A stretch of DNA of 64,000 bases from Halapricum hydrolyticum (lineage in GTDB: Archaea > Halobacteriota > Halobacteria > Halobacteriales > Haloarculaceae): NCBI GenBank assembly GCA_025517565.1, contig JAOPKD010000002.1:186001-250000 (forward strand). Reading direction: 5' to 3'. The notes under the pieces are model-generated. The model was not told where the DNA came from and did no database searches. It saw only the letters and a list, made by a program, of their open reading frames with translations. Shown here one piece after another: positions 50,182 to 58,885 of the stretch. A program made the translations under genes and the position numbers. Within the stretch, counting starts at the first letter, position 1. Each line of letters starts with the position of its first letter.

Positions 50182-50400
50182 TCGAATACGTGAGTGACGT
50201 TCGCGGACGAACAAAAGGTTTCCGGACATCGGTTAGTGAAATAACATGAAGCTCGCTGCTGTCGGGCGGTTTTGCTTATTATCGGATAGCACGTCATGGT
50301 CATGGATCGACAGCCGACAGTCAACAGTATGCGGATACACGATGTCCGTCGTCCTGATCGCATCGCCACTGTTATGCCGGCCGGCGCGCCAGTGGTTTCT

Positions 50401-50952
<552 letters not shown>

Positions 50953-50953
50953 C

Positions 50954-51022
50954 GGCTGCTATCGGTCCGTTCCGGTCGATCGAAGGAACGCAGACGAACC
51001 GGCAACTCGTTACAGCAGTCCG
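50954..51022. repeat. Family-2 palindromic element, degenerate copy
   Basis: Begins right after the cyclophilin stop. The left part (about 50954-50980) has GGCTGCTATCGGTCCGTTCC then GGTCGATCGA, and the right part (about 50996-51022) has GAACCGGCAACTCGTTACAG then CAGTCCG. The order and joining strings match other family-2 copies, but inner pairing has decayed. It abuts the family-1 copy at 51027. Confidence 0.5.
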
Positions 51023-51026
51023 TTTC

Positions 51027-51103
51027 ATACTGCTGGCTGTGACATTTCGAAGGAATTCGGCACGAAGTACCGGATATCTTCGCGAGCGTACAGCCGGCAG
51101 TAT
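51027..51103. repeat. Family-1 palindromic element, copy C
   Basis: Outer arms ATACTGCTGGCTGT (51027-51040) and ACAGCCGGCAGTAT (51090-51103) pair with one mismatch. The inner stem ATTCGGCAC/GTACCGGAT is imperfect. Shared strings are ACATTTCGAA and ATATCTTC. The right arm reaches the stop codon of the lipoprotein gene on the opposite strand. Confidence 0.75.
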
Positions 51104-52020
51104 CAGTATCCGATTCCGCCGCTGCCGTCGTCCGTCGTCGGTGGTTCTCGGAGTGGCGATCCGTCCGGCCGGAGCACGTACCAGACGCCGGACGCCCCCT
51201 GTCCGTTGGCGTCGCCGGGGCTGTCGTCGCCCGCGTAATAGTACAGCGGCCAGCCGTCGGCGGACACCTGCGTGCTTCCGTCCTCGCGTTCGAACGTCGC
51301 CAGCGTCGCCGTCACGTCGTCTCCCGCCGACGGATCGCCCTCGACTGTCACCGGAGGCCAGGTGCTGACACAGCCGCCGGTGCAACTGCTCTCGTCTGCC
51401 CCTGCGGTGTCGCTTTCGAACATGTACACCGTCATCCCGTCGGGCCCGACCAGAATCTCGCCGAGCGTGTCGTGATCCCGGACCTCGATCGTCGGGGACG
51501 TGGCCACCGTCGTCTCAGTAGTCGTCTCGGTGGCCGTCTCAGTAGTCGTCTCAGTGGTCGTCTCCATGCCCTTTGGCGTGCCGTCGGGACCGAGCACGTA
51601 CCACGCGTCGTTGACGCCTTGCCCGTTGACGTCACCGGGGCTGTCGTCGCCGGCGTAGTAATACAGCGGCCACTCTCCGGCCAGAACTTGCATCGATCCG
51701 TCGTCGCGGGTGATCGTCGACAGGCTCGCCGTCACGCTGTCGGCTGCAGACGGACTCTCGTCCACAGTCAGCGGCGGCCACGTGGCTGCACAGCTGTCGT
51801 AGCACGTGCTGCCGTCGGCGTCCGCGTCGGGGACGAACATGTACAGAGTCATGCCATCCGGCCCGACTAGGATGTCGCCATGGGTGTCGACTGACCGTAC
51901 CGAAACGGTCACGTCTTCGTCGGTCGTCGGGTTCGAGCCGTTTCCGTCGCCGCCGAGACAGCCAGCGAGCGCAGCCGTGAGCGTAGCCGTCCCGAGGAAC
52001 TGTCGTCTCGTCGGTACCAT
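51103..52020 (-). CDS. Lipoprotein with two Lipoprotein_15-type repeats
   Basis: A 305-residue secreted protein with TRRQFLGTATLTAALAGC as leader and lipobox. Two copies of a roughly 115-residue repeat follow: repeat 1 (about 40-150) and repeat 2 (about 180-290), each with ILVGPDGMT-YMF, CTGGCVSTWPP or CYDSCAATWPP, and WPLYYYAGDDSPGD-NGQG. This matches the secreted repeat family PF03640, of unknown function. A Thr-rich linker (ETTTETATETTTETT) joins them. The paired Cys in each repeat suggest a disulfide or cofactor site. The stop codon touches a family-1 palindrome. Confidence 0.85.
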   Translation of the reverse strand: MVPTRRQFLGTATLTAALAGCLGGDGNGSNPTTDEDVTVSVRSVDTHGDILVGPDGMTLYMFVPDADADGSTCYDSCAATWPPLTVDESPSAADSVTASLSTITRDDGSMQVLAGEWPLYYYAGDDSPGDVNGQGVNDAWYVLGPDGTPKGMETTTETTTETATETTTETTVATSPTIEVRDHDTLGEILVGPDGMTVYMFESDTAGADESSCTGGCVSTWPPVTVEGDPSAGDDVTATLATFEREDGSTQVSADGWPLYYYAGDDSPGDANGQGASGVWYVLRPDGSPLREPPTTDDGSGGIGY

Positions 52021-52084
52021 ATCGGCATGCACGGACGACTGAGACAAGTACGATTTCCGAATTCAGTCCGAATTTCGTCCGGGA

Positions 52085-52387
52085 TCAGACCAACGTGATC
52101 CTCGCGATCGCGACCAGCGCGAGAGTTTCCAGTCCACAGAGCAGTGCCATCCCGACCTGTATCGTCGGCGTGGTCACCGCATACCAGCCGACGAACGCGT
52201 CGTCGAGGAAGTACAGGTACAGCCAGATCGCGTTTTCGACCAGCAGGAACGCCGCAAACACCAGATACGCCAGAGTGTGGCTGGCGCCGTGGCGGCGGTA
52301 GTTCCGCAGCCAGACGGCGCCCATCGCCCCAACGAGCAGCAGGTTGGCGGCGGCAGCGGCCTGTGCGACGGTCATCCAGATGCCCAT
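52085..52387 (-). CDS. Small three-helix membrane protein
   Basis: A 100-residue protein with three predicted membrane helices (about 5-27, 38-60, 70-98) and a short basic loop (RNYRRHGASH). No known motif. It lies 55 bp downstream of the winged-helix gene in the same direction, a pairing often seen for halophilic one-component regulators and small membrane proteins. Confidence 0.65.
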   Translation of the reverse strand: MGIWMTVAQAAAAANLLLVGAMGAVWLRNYRRHGASHTLAYLVFAAFLLVENAIWLYLYFLDDAFVGWYAVTTPTIQVGMALLCGLETLALVAIARITLV

Positions 52388-52442
52388 CGGTACCTCCTTG
52401 ATCGGCCCGGAGTATATGTGCTTTCCAAATTCCGTCCCATAA

Positions 52443-52724
52443 TCAATCTTCCTCGACGGTGTCCAGGATCTCCTCGACGGTGTCCCAGTGGGTCCGCACC
52501 TGGTCAGTTGGAAGGTACACCGCCCCGTAGTCGTCGCTGGAGGCGGTGACGACGTTGTTGTCTTCGAGCACCCTGAGGTGATGACGGATCGTCGTGTAAT
52601 CCATGTCCAGGGCGCCGGCGAGCTGATTGGGATTGCGCGGCCGGGAATCGATAGCTCGCAGGAGGCGAGCGCGTGTATCGGCCCCGCGAGAACTCGCCAG
52701 CAACTGCCAGAGCACACCCTCCAT
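52443..52724 (-). CDS. ArsR-like winged-helix regulator
   Basis: A 93-residue winged-helix protein: [20 protein letters not shown] and [20 protein letters not shown] are the helix-turn-helix, followed by the wing [17 protein letters not shown] and an acidic C-terminal helix. It matches the helix-turn-helix_20 / ArsR type common in haloarchaea. The target is unknown; the adjacent three-helix membrane protein is a candidate. Confidence 0.82.
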   Translation of the reverse strand: MEGVLWQLLASSRGADTRARLLRAIDSRPRNPNQLAGALDMDYTTIRHHLRVLEDNNVVTASSDDYGAVYLPTDQVRTHWDTVEEILDTVEED

Positions 52725-52867
52725 TCACTCACTCGTTTGCCGGGCCACAATGTAAACGTCCCGCCCGGTCTACCCGACCGATTCGGTGCCGGAACTCCGG
52801 GCCGCGCGTCCGACCGGTCCGAAGACGCTCCGATCGGCCCCGCCCGTCCCCAGAGCGTTCCAAACCG

Positions 52868-52873
52868 TTTATA
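52868..52873 (+). promoter_or_regulatory. TATA box of eif5a-speB operon
   Basis: TTTATA 25-30 nt upstream of the ATG at 52898, consistent with a leaderless transcript for the operon. Confidence 0.55.
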
Positions 52874-52897
52874 CTGGGCGGGGGGCAACGACGCTAC

Positions 52898-53272
52898 ATG
52901 GCGAAAGAGCAGACTGAAGTTCGCGAACTCGACGAAGGGAGTTACGTCATGATGGACGAGACGCCGTGCAAGATCACGAGCTACAGTACGGCCAAACCGG
53001 GCAAACACGGCAGTGCCAAGGCTCGCATCGAGGGCAAGGGCGTCTTCGACAGCAAGAAGCGATCACTCTCCCAGCCGGTCGACGCGAAAGTGTGGGTCCC
53101 GATCATCGAGCGCAAGCAGGGCCAGGTCGTCAACGTTGACGGCGACGAGATCCAGGTGATGGACCTGGAGACTTACGAGACGTTCGTGATGGTCAGCCCC
53201 GACGAGGCCGATCTGAGCCCCGACGACGAGATCGAGTTCCTCGAGTACGAAGGCCAGCGCAAGATCGTCTGA
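52898..53272 (+). CDS. eif5a: Translation factor IF-5A
   Basis: Archaeal IF-5A, which rescues ribosomes stalled at poly-proline and helps termination. The 124-residue product contains the modified loop [15 protein letters not shown]; the Lys in GKHG is the hypusine/deoxyhypusine site. Two SH3/OB-like domains are as expected. A leaderless promoter lies at 52868. Its stop is immediately followed by the agmatinase start, and the agmatine branch supplies the precursor for the modification in haloarchaea. Confidence 0.97.
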   Translation: MAKEQTEVRELDEGSYVMMDETPCKITSYSTAKPGKHGSAKARIEGKGVFDSKKRSLSQPVDAKVWVPIIERKQGQVVNVDGDEIQVMDLETYETFVMVSPDEADLSPDDEIEFLEYEGQRKIV

Positions 53273-54085
53273 ATGTCAGGGTTCCCGGGTGCACACGCCG
53301 ATCGGGCGGACGCCGAGTACGTCGTCGTCGGCGCGCCGCTCGATCGCTCGACGACCTACCAGCCTGGGACGCGGTTCGGCCCACGGCGTATCCGCGCCGT
53401 CGCCGAGTCTTTCGAGGATTACGACCATCACACCGGTAGTCGCTTCACTGCCCTCGGCGTCCACGACCACGGCGACGTCCGCCCCGGTGGGGACGTCGAG
53501 GAGTATCTGATCTACCTCGAAGGCGTTCTCAGCGACGTCGATCGAGACGGTTCGATCCCCGTGTTGCTCGGCGGCGAACACACTGTCACCGTTGCGGCCG
53601 TCCGGGCGCTGGATCCGGACGTGTTCGTCTGTCTGGACGCCCATCTCGACCTCCGCGAGGCGTTCGGCGGCGATCCATACAGCCACTCGACGGTCACTCG
53701 TCACGCGCTCGAGGTCGCCGAGGAGGCCATCATCCTCGGCGCGCGTGCGGGCAGCGAACGCGAATGGCAGCGCGCAGCCGAGGCCGACGTGACGGTCGTC
53801 CCGCCCGAGGAGGTGTCCGAGTGGAGTCCGGCGTTCGAGCGCGAAGTCTACCTGAGCGTCGACATTGACGCGGCCGATCCCGGATTCGCCCCAGGCACCG
53901 GGACGCTCGAACCGTTCGGTCTCGACCCGACCGCGATGCGAGAGGTCGTGCGGGCGGTCGCGCCCCACGCCGTCGGCGCTGACGTCGTCGAGGTCAATGA
54001 TCAGGACGACGACCAGGCCGCCGTCCTCGGGGCGAAACTCGTCCGTGCGTTCGTTTTCGCACACGCGGACGCGGCTCCGGCGTAG
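53273..54085 (+). CDS. speB: Agmatinase
   Basis: A 270-residue ureohydrolase that splits agmatine to putrescine and urea. Metal motifs are GGEHTVTVAA (His), DAHLDLREAF (Asp-x-His-x-Asp) and SVDIDAADPGFAPGTGT (Asp-x-Asp). All Mn ligands are present. It starts with ATG directly after the IF-5A stop (no gap), so it is cotranscribed. In halophilic archaea the reaction is linked to making the spermidine-like donor or aminobutyl group for hypusinated IF-5A; agmatine itself may be that donor. Confidence 0.93.
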   Translation: MSGFPGAHADRADAEYVVVGAPLDRSTTYQPGTRFGPRRIRAVAESFEDYDHHTGSRFTALGVHDHGDVRPGGDVEEYLIYLEGVLSDVDRDGSIPVLLGGEHTVTVAAVRALDPDVFVCLDAHLDLREAFGGDPYSHSTVTRHALEVAEEAIILGARAGSEREWQRAAEADVTVVPPEEVSEWSPAFEREVYLSVDIDAADPGFAPGTGTLEPFGLDPTAMREVVRAVAPHAVGADVVEVNDQDDDQAAVLGAKLVRAFVFAHADAAPA

Positions 54086-54191
54086 TGCACATGCGGACGA
54101 CAGATGCCGGCGGAGTCGCCCGGAGGCGCCACCAGCAGTACCCACCCGGACGGACCCATAGCTTTTGATCCCGGCCGTTCTGTGTCCAGGC

Positions 54192-54956
54192 ATGGACCGA
54201 CTCGCGTCGTGTTATTTTTGCGGGGACGCTGTTGATGCGCAACTCGATGAGTACTCGCTGGTCACGTCAGACCGCGTCGAGACCGGCCGGGATATTGTCC
54301 TGTGTCCGTCGTGTCGACAGAAACTCACGACCGTCATCGAGGAAGTACTGGACGCCGCAATCGGAGGCGAGTCGATCGGATCGCCGGCCGAGGTCGACCT
54401 CGACGACGATCCCCTGGAAACGCTCGAAGATCCCGACGAGGACGTGACGACCACGAGCGAGGGTGAACAGGCCCGGAGCGGACACGACGAGTCGCCGTCC
54501 GCGGAGGACACGTCCACCGACGAGACGTCGGCATCCACGGGGACGGACGACGCGTCCGGTGACACAGGCGATATGTTCGGAGACGCGGACGAGACGTCGG
54601 CATCCGATGAGGGACGAGGGAATTCGATCGAGTCGAGCGGCGACGCGAGGAACGGATCGGAGCGCGACGAAGAGGGGCAAGCAACGTCGGACGACGGGGA
54701 GTCAGCCGTGACGACGGCCGATTCCGACGGCCGGGCAGACGCTGCCGGGCGCGAGAGTGACGACTTCGAGCGTGCCGAGTACAACAAGGTCGTGCGATTG
54801 CTCCAGAATCGGGAGTTCCCCGTCGAAATCGAAGAGATCACGGTCGTCGCACGGAGTGCTTACGGAATCGATCGGGACACGACGCATACGATCCTGGAGG
54901 CCCTGATCGATCGAGGGATTCTCGAAGACCGGGGCGACGAACTCGTCCGCGCGTGA
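54192..54956 (+). CDS. Zinc-finger protein with acidic linker and C-terminal helical domain
   Basis: A 254-residue protein. The N-terminal zinc finger has CYFCGDAV and CPSCRQKL (about residues 7-45). A highly acidic, Ser/Thr/Asp-rich linker (about 70-185) separates it from a C-terminal domain (FERAEYNKVVRLLQNREFPV, then RDTTHTILEALIDRGILEDR) that looks like a small winged helix. No family function is known. The linker has near-duplicate segments (DETSAS occurs twice). A regulator or adaptor role is an inference. Confidence 0.75.
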   Translation: MDRLASCYFCGDAVDAQLDEYSLVTSDRVETGRDIVLCPSCRQKLTTVIEEVLDAAIGGESIGSPAEVDLDDDPLETLEDPDEDVTTTSEGEQARSGHDESPSAEDTSTDETSASTGTDDASGDTGDMFGDADETSASDEGRGNSIESSGDARNGSERDEEGQATSDDGESAVTTADSDGRADAAGRESDDFERAEYNKVVRLLQNREFPVEIEEITVVARSAYGIDRDTTHTILEALIDRGILEDRGDELVRA

Positions 54957-55047
54957 TCGTCTTCCGAGAAGATTCCTCGATCACGTCCACGAAAATCCGT
55001 TCGATCGCGACCGCAACCACTACACTACAGGGTGACGAACGGCGACT

Positions 55048-55815
55048 ATGCGCTGTGATGAGCTCGCCGAACGGCTGGACGAGCGACTGGCAGTCGACGA
55101 GTACGCTGACGTCGACGCGAGTGCCAACGGGCTCCAGGTCGGTCCGGCCGATCGAGAGGTCTCCCGGGTCGCCGTCACGGTCGACGCCGCCGTCTCAACG
55201 ATCGAACAGGCGGTCGACGCCCAGGCCGACCTCATGATCGCCCACCACGGGATCTCGTGGGGCGGGATCGACCGCGTGACCGGGACGGACTACCGGCGAC
55301 TCGCGCCGTTGATCGAGACCGGGCTGGCACTGTACGCGGCACATCTCCCGCTCGACGGTCACCAGACGCTCGGGAACGCGGCCGGGCTGGCCGACCTGCT
55401 GGAGTTGACCGACACCGAGCCGTTCGGCGAACTCGGCCCCGTCCACGTCGGCCAGCGAGGGACTGCCCCCGACGCCTACAGCGTCGACGCACTGCACGAT
55501 CTGCTGGCGGGCGAACTTGTCCACGGTGGCGAAGGCGTGCAGGTGCTCGAGTTCGGTCCGGCCGAGATCGAGGACATCGCGATCGTCACCGGGAGCGGCG
55601 CCGACTGGCTCGAGGAGGCTGCCAAGAGCGGCGCCGACGCGTTTGTCACTGGCGAAGGCAAGCAGAAGGCCTACCACCTCGCGAAAGAACACGGCATCCA
55701 CGTCTTCCTCGCCGGCCACTACGCGACCGAGACCTTCGGCGTCAAGGCTCTCCAGGATCGCCTCGAAGAGTGGGGCCTGAAGACGACGTTCATCCACGAA
55801 CCGACCGGGCTCTAG
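55048..55815 (+). CDS. Nif3-like dinuclear metal-centre protein
   Basis: A 255-residue member of the NIF3/YbgI family (often annotated GTP cyclohydrolase I type 2, not experimentally general). Metal ligands are seen in IAHHGISWGG (His-His), DGHQTLG region, and the C-terminal GHYATETFGVKAL with His and Glu. The family forms toroids with a two-metal site. Function remains unsettled; hydrolase activity is an inference. ATG at 55048. Confidence 0.9.
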   Translation: MRCDELAERLDERLAVDEYADVDASANGLQVGPADREVSRVAVTVDAAVSTIEQAVDAQADLMIAHHGISWGGIDRVTGTDYRRLAPLIETGLALYAAHLPLDGHQTLGNAAGLADLLELTDTEPFGELGPVHVGQRGTAPDAYSVDALHDLLAGELVHGGEGVQVLEFGPAEIEDIAIVTGSGADWLEEAAKSGADAFVTGEGKQKAYHLAKEHGIHVFLAGHYATETFGVKALQDRLEEWGLKTTFIHEPTGL

Positions 55816-55853
55816 TCGAATACTCTTTAGTGTCGCCCGTCCTGACTTGTCCC

Positions 55854-56564
55854 ATGACCGCGGGCGCCAGCTTCAGCCAGCAACTCGAATCGCACACTGA
55901 CGCGTACCTCGATTGTTTCAAGGCGTGTATCGATCTCCTGCCGGAGCTGCTCGATCAATACGCCGCGGGCGAGGACTACAGCGCGACCATCGAAGAGATC
56001 GAGGACCTCGAAAGCGAGTGCGACGACCGCAATCTGCAGATCGTCGCGCTGATCACCAACGCCGACCCAATTGACATGGGGAAACTCAACACGCGCATCA
56101 ACTACAACCAGTCGGCGCTGGTCGAGTTCTATCGCACCATCGACGTCGTCGTGAACGTCACCGAGCGGATCGCCCACGAACTCGACATGATGCAACCGCC
56201 TCACGACAACGCGTGCTTCGAGGGGCTCCGGGAGATGGCCACCGAAGTCGCGGACACGACGGAACTACTCGAAGAGGTCATCGAGCGGTTCGTCCACGAC
56301 CTCAGCACCTACGAGGCCTCGGATTCCCTCACCGACGAGATCCAGGGGATCAGAGACATGGAGAGCCGATGTGACGAACTCCGCAACGAGGTAATCACGA
56401 CGGCGTTCGCCGACGATTCGATCGACCAGCCGCTGATGTACCGCGAGTTTGCGATTCTCTTCGACGAACTCGCCAACCAGATGGAAGATATTACCGAAGA
56501 GATCATCATCGTCGCCAGCAACGCACCCGGGATCGTCGCCGAAGAGGGGCCCGAAGATCAGTGA
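55854..56564 (+). CDS. PhoU-like DUF47 family protein
   Basis: A 236-residue, all-helical protein with two similar halves (each about 100 residues with E-x-x-x-D patterns, for example IEEIEDLESECDDRNLQI and IQGIRDMESRCDELRNEV). This is the TIGR00153/DUF47 family, which sits next to Pit phosphate transporters in many genomes and is thought to regulate them. No transporter is adjacent here. It binds metal via the acidic motifs in related PhoU structures. Confidence 0.87.
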   Translation: MTAGASFSQQLESHTDAYLDCFKACIDLLPELLDQYAAGEDYSATIEEIEDLESECDDRNLQIVALITNADPIDMGKLNTRINYNQSALVEFYRTIDVVVNVTERIAHELDMMQPPHDNACFEGLREMATEVADTTELLEEVIERFVHDLSTYEASDSLTDEIQGIRDMESRCDELRNEVITTAFADDSIDQPLMYREFAILFDELANQMEDITEEIIIVASNAPGIVAEEGPEDQ

Positions 56565-56669
56565 CCCGCAGAGAGTCCTGGAGCGGAGTGCGGTCCGCCG
56601 CGTCGTGACCGGCACGGTTCGGGGTGGGATCGCTGTCGACGTCGCTGCCCACGGCCCCGAGACGATGTG

Positions 56670-56677
56670 TTTAAATG
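56670..56677 (+). promoter_or_regulatory. TATA box of rps19e
   Basis: TTTAAATG, 24-31 nt before ATG at 56701, typical leaderless spacing. Confidence 0.6.
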
Positions 56678-56700
56678 ACCGACCGCAGTATGAACGCTCA

Positions 56701-57162
56701 ATGACGACACTCTACGATGTCCCCGCGGAGGACCTCATCGAGGCCATCGCGGACCGACTCGCCGAGGACGGCGACGTCGAGGCACCGGACTGGATCGAGT
56801 TTACGACCACGGGCGTCGACCGCGAGCTCCCGCCCGAGCAGGACGACTTCTGGCCGCGTCGCGTCGCCAGCCTGCTGCGGAAGGTCGCCGTCGACGGGCC
56901 CGTCGGCGTCGGCTCGCTCGCTACCGCCTACGGCAACACCAAGGACGGCTCCAACCGCTATCAGGTCCGGCCCCCGAGCCAGAGCGACGGTTCCCGGAAG
57001 ATCATCCGCACCGCGCTCCAGCAGCTCGAAGACGCTGGCTACGTCGAGACGGAAGGCAACGACGGCCGCGTGGTCACCGCCGAGGGACGAAAGCTGCTCG
57101 ATTCGGTCGCCGACGACGTGCTCGAAGAGCTCGATCGGCCCGAACTCGAACGCTACGCCTAA
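56701..57162 (+). CDS. rps19e: 30S ribosomal protein S19e
   Basis: A 153-residue small-subunit protein of the archaeal/eukaryal S19e family. Diagnostic segments are LYDVPAEDLIEAIADRL, FWPRRVASLLRKVAVDGPVG, YGNTKDGSNRYQVRPPSQSD and a winged-helix C-terminal part RTALQQLEDAGYVE. A leaderless promoter lies at 56670. The gene stands alone, followed by a 30 bp tandem repeat and a weak family-2 element. Confidence 0.96.
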   Translation: MTTLYDVPAEDLIEAIADRLAEDGDVEAPDWIEFTTTGVDRELPPEQDDFWPRRVASLLRKVAVDGPVGVGSLATAYGNTKDGSNRYQVRPPSQSDGSRKIIRTALQQLEDAGYVETEGNDGRVVTAEGRKLLDSVADDVLEELDRPELERYA

Positions 57163-57189
57163 TCGACGCGACCGACTGCTTCTCCCGCG

Positions 57190-57257
57190 CTCGATCGATC
57201 TGGTAGCTGTGGCTCCACGCTCGATCGATCTGGTAGCTGTGGCTCCACGCTCGATCG
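57190..57257. repeat. 30 bp tandem repeat, about 2.3 copies
   Basis: Two identical units starting CTCGATCGATCTGGTAGCTG (57190-57219 and 57220-57249), plus a partial CTCGATCG (57250-57257), 28 bp after the S19e stop. Confidence 0.9.
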
Positions 57258-57269
57258 TGCCCGGCGACG

Positions 57270-57356
57270 ATTGGTATGTTCGTCGTCCGTCTGCTCCGGA
57301 TTGATCACACGGTGTCGTGTGCCCTCACCGGGTGATCGTTACAACGATCACTATAA
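57270..57356. repeat. Weak family-2 palindromic copy
   Basis: The right part GGGTGATCGTTACAACGATC then ACTAT is a good match to the family-2 right arm. An inner CACAC/GTGTG stem lies around 57306-57321. The left arm is decayed. Confidence 0.4.
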
Positions 57357-57399
57357 CGTACACCGAGGACTCATCCGTGCGCGTCCCCTAGAGAATAGA

Positions 57400-57813
57400 A
57401 TGGCACCGTATACCCACCAGTACCGTATCGACGCCCCGTTCGACGAGACAATCGAGATCGTGACCGACGCGCTCGCCGAGGAGGGGTTCGGCGTCCTCTC
57501 GGACATCGACATGCAGGCAGCATTCAAAGAGAAACTCGACAAAGAACACGCCCGGTATCGAATCCTCGGGGCGTGCAACCCGCCGCTCGCGTACGACGCG
57601 ATCGACGTGGAGTTCGAGATCGGTGCGCTCCTGCCGTGTAACGTCGTCGTCTACGAGACGGACGGCGACGAAACCGGGGTCAGCGTCGCCGACCCGACGC
57701 AGTTACTCCCGGTCATCGGCAACGATGACGTTGAGCCGCTCGTAGAGGAAGTCAACAGTCGCATCGAGGCCGCCTTCGGCGCGATCCCGAACGCTGAAAC
57801 TGTCTCGGTATAG
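57400..57813 (+). CDS. DUF302 family protein
   Basis: A 137-residue protein matching DUF302: ETIEIVTDALAEEGFGVLSD, IDMQAAFKEKLDKEHARYRI, LGACNPPLAYDAIDVEFEIG and LLPCNVVVYETDGDETGVSV. The conserved C-N-P and L-P-C-N motifs could bind a metal or ligand, but the family's function is unknown. Start ATG at 57400. Confidence 0.9.
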   Translation: MAPYTHQYRIDAPFDETIEIVTDALAEEGFGVLSDIDMQAAFKEKLDKEHARYRILGACNPPLAYDAIDVEFEIGALLPCNVVVYETDGDETGVSVADPTQLLPVIGNDDVEPLVEEVNSRIEAAFGAIPNAETVSV

Positions 57814-57940
57814 TAGCTCCCCGGCACCCTGAGCTCGCGCCGATAATCGCGACACCGGACCAGAGAGATTCCGATCGGGAAGCCAGTACGGATCTGGAAA
57901 CCAAAGAAATAGATACGCACGTACCAACTAGCGTCCACTG

Positions 57941-58804
57941 ATGGCGGACCACAACTTTCTCGAATCGGACTGGGACTATGCCATCGTGCTGGACGCCTGC
58001 CGGTACGATGTCTTCAGCGAGGTCTACGACGACTACCTTCAGGGCGATCTCGAAAAGCGAACGAGCATCGCCTCCTCGACTCCGGAGTGGGCCTCGAAGA
58101 CGTTCACTGACGAACACGACCTCGCGTACTTCTCGGGCAACCCCTTCATCAACGACCTGGGGATCCCGCTCAACGAACTCAAGTGGGGTGCCAGTTCTGG
58201 CTACGAGTGGACTGCGACCGAACACATCAGCAATATCATCGACGTCTGGCAGTCCGGGTGGGACGACGACCTGGAGACCGTGCCGCCGGACAGCCTCAAC
58301 GAGGCCTTCTACGCCAATCGGGACTCCGTCGAGGCCGCCGAGCGGACGGTCGTCCACTACATGCAACCCCACGCGCCGTACCTCTCACGCGGCAAGGGCC
58401 AGAAGCTCAAGCAGATCCAGAAAGGGATCAAGCGCCAGGGGGCCCAGCAGGGCCGATCCGACGACGGCGTTCTCTCCTCGGCTGTCGGGACAGTTCGCCA
58501 GAAGGTCGAAGGGACACTCGACGGCGTCGAACTCGCCCAGAAGATGGGACTGTGGCTGGAACTCGGCCCGCGTGCGGTCCTCAAAAACGGGACCCGCGGC
58601 GCGGCGATGGGCCTCTACGAAGAGAACCTCCGGATCGCCATGGAGTCGGTCGTTGACCTCATCAAGGACCTCGACGGGGACATCGTCGTGACGGCCGACC
58701 ACGGCGAAGCGTTCGGCGAGGAGGGCGTCTGGGAACATCACATCGAGACCCACATCCCGGCGCTCGTCGAGGTCCCCTGGCTCGAAGTCGGGGGCGTCCG
58801 CTAG
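57941..58804 (+). CDS. Alkaline phosphatase superfamily (sulfatase-like) protein
   Basis: A 287-residue protein with the sulfatase/phosphodiesterase core. The first metal and nucleophile region is LDACRYDVFSEVYDDY (Cys or Arg next to the Asp), the middle has TVVHYMQPHAPYLSRG, and the second metal site is VTADHGEAFGEEGVWEHHIE. Haloarchaeal relatives are often in polysaccharide or glycosylation clusters; here it stands alone. There is no signal peptide, so it is presumably cytosolic. Sulfate ester or phosphate ester hydrolysis is possible, but the substrate is unknown. Confidence 0.82.
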   Translation: MADHNFLESDWDYAIVLDACRYDVFSEVYDDYLQGDLEKRTSIASSTPEWASKTFTDEHDLAYFSGNPFINDLGIPLNELKWGASSGYEWTATEHISNIIDVWQSGWDDDLETVPPDSLNEAFYANRDSVEAAERTVVHYMQPHAPYLSRGKGQKLKQIQKGIKRQGAQQGRSDDGVLSSAVGTVRQKVEGTLDGVELAQKMGLWLELGPRAVLKNGTRGAAMGLYEENLRIAMESVVDLIKDLDGDIVVTADHGEAFGEEGVWEHHIETHIPALVEVPWLEVGGVR

Positions 58805-58885
58805 TTCGGACCTGTCCGCTGGTTTTGCCAGTCGAACCGTAGTCTAGACGGTGACGTTTATCCCCTTCCCCGGACGAGAGAACGT

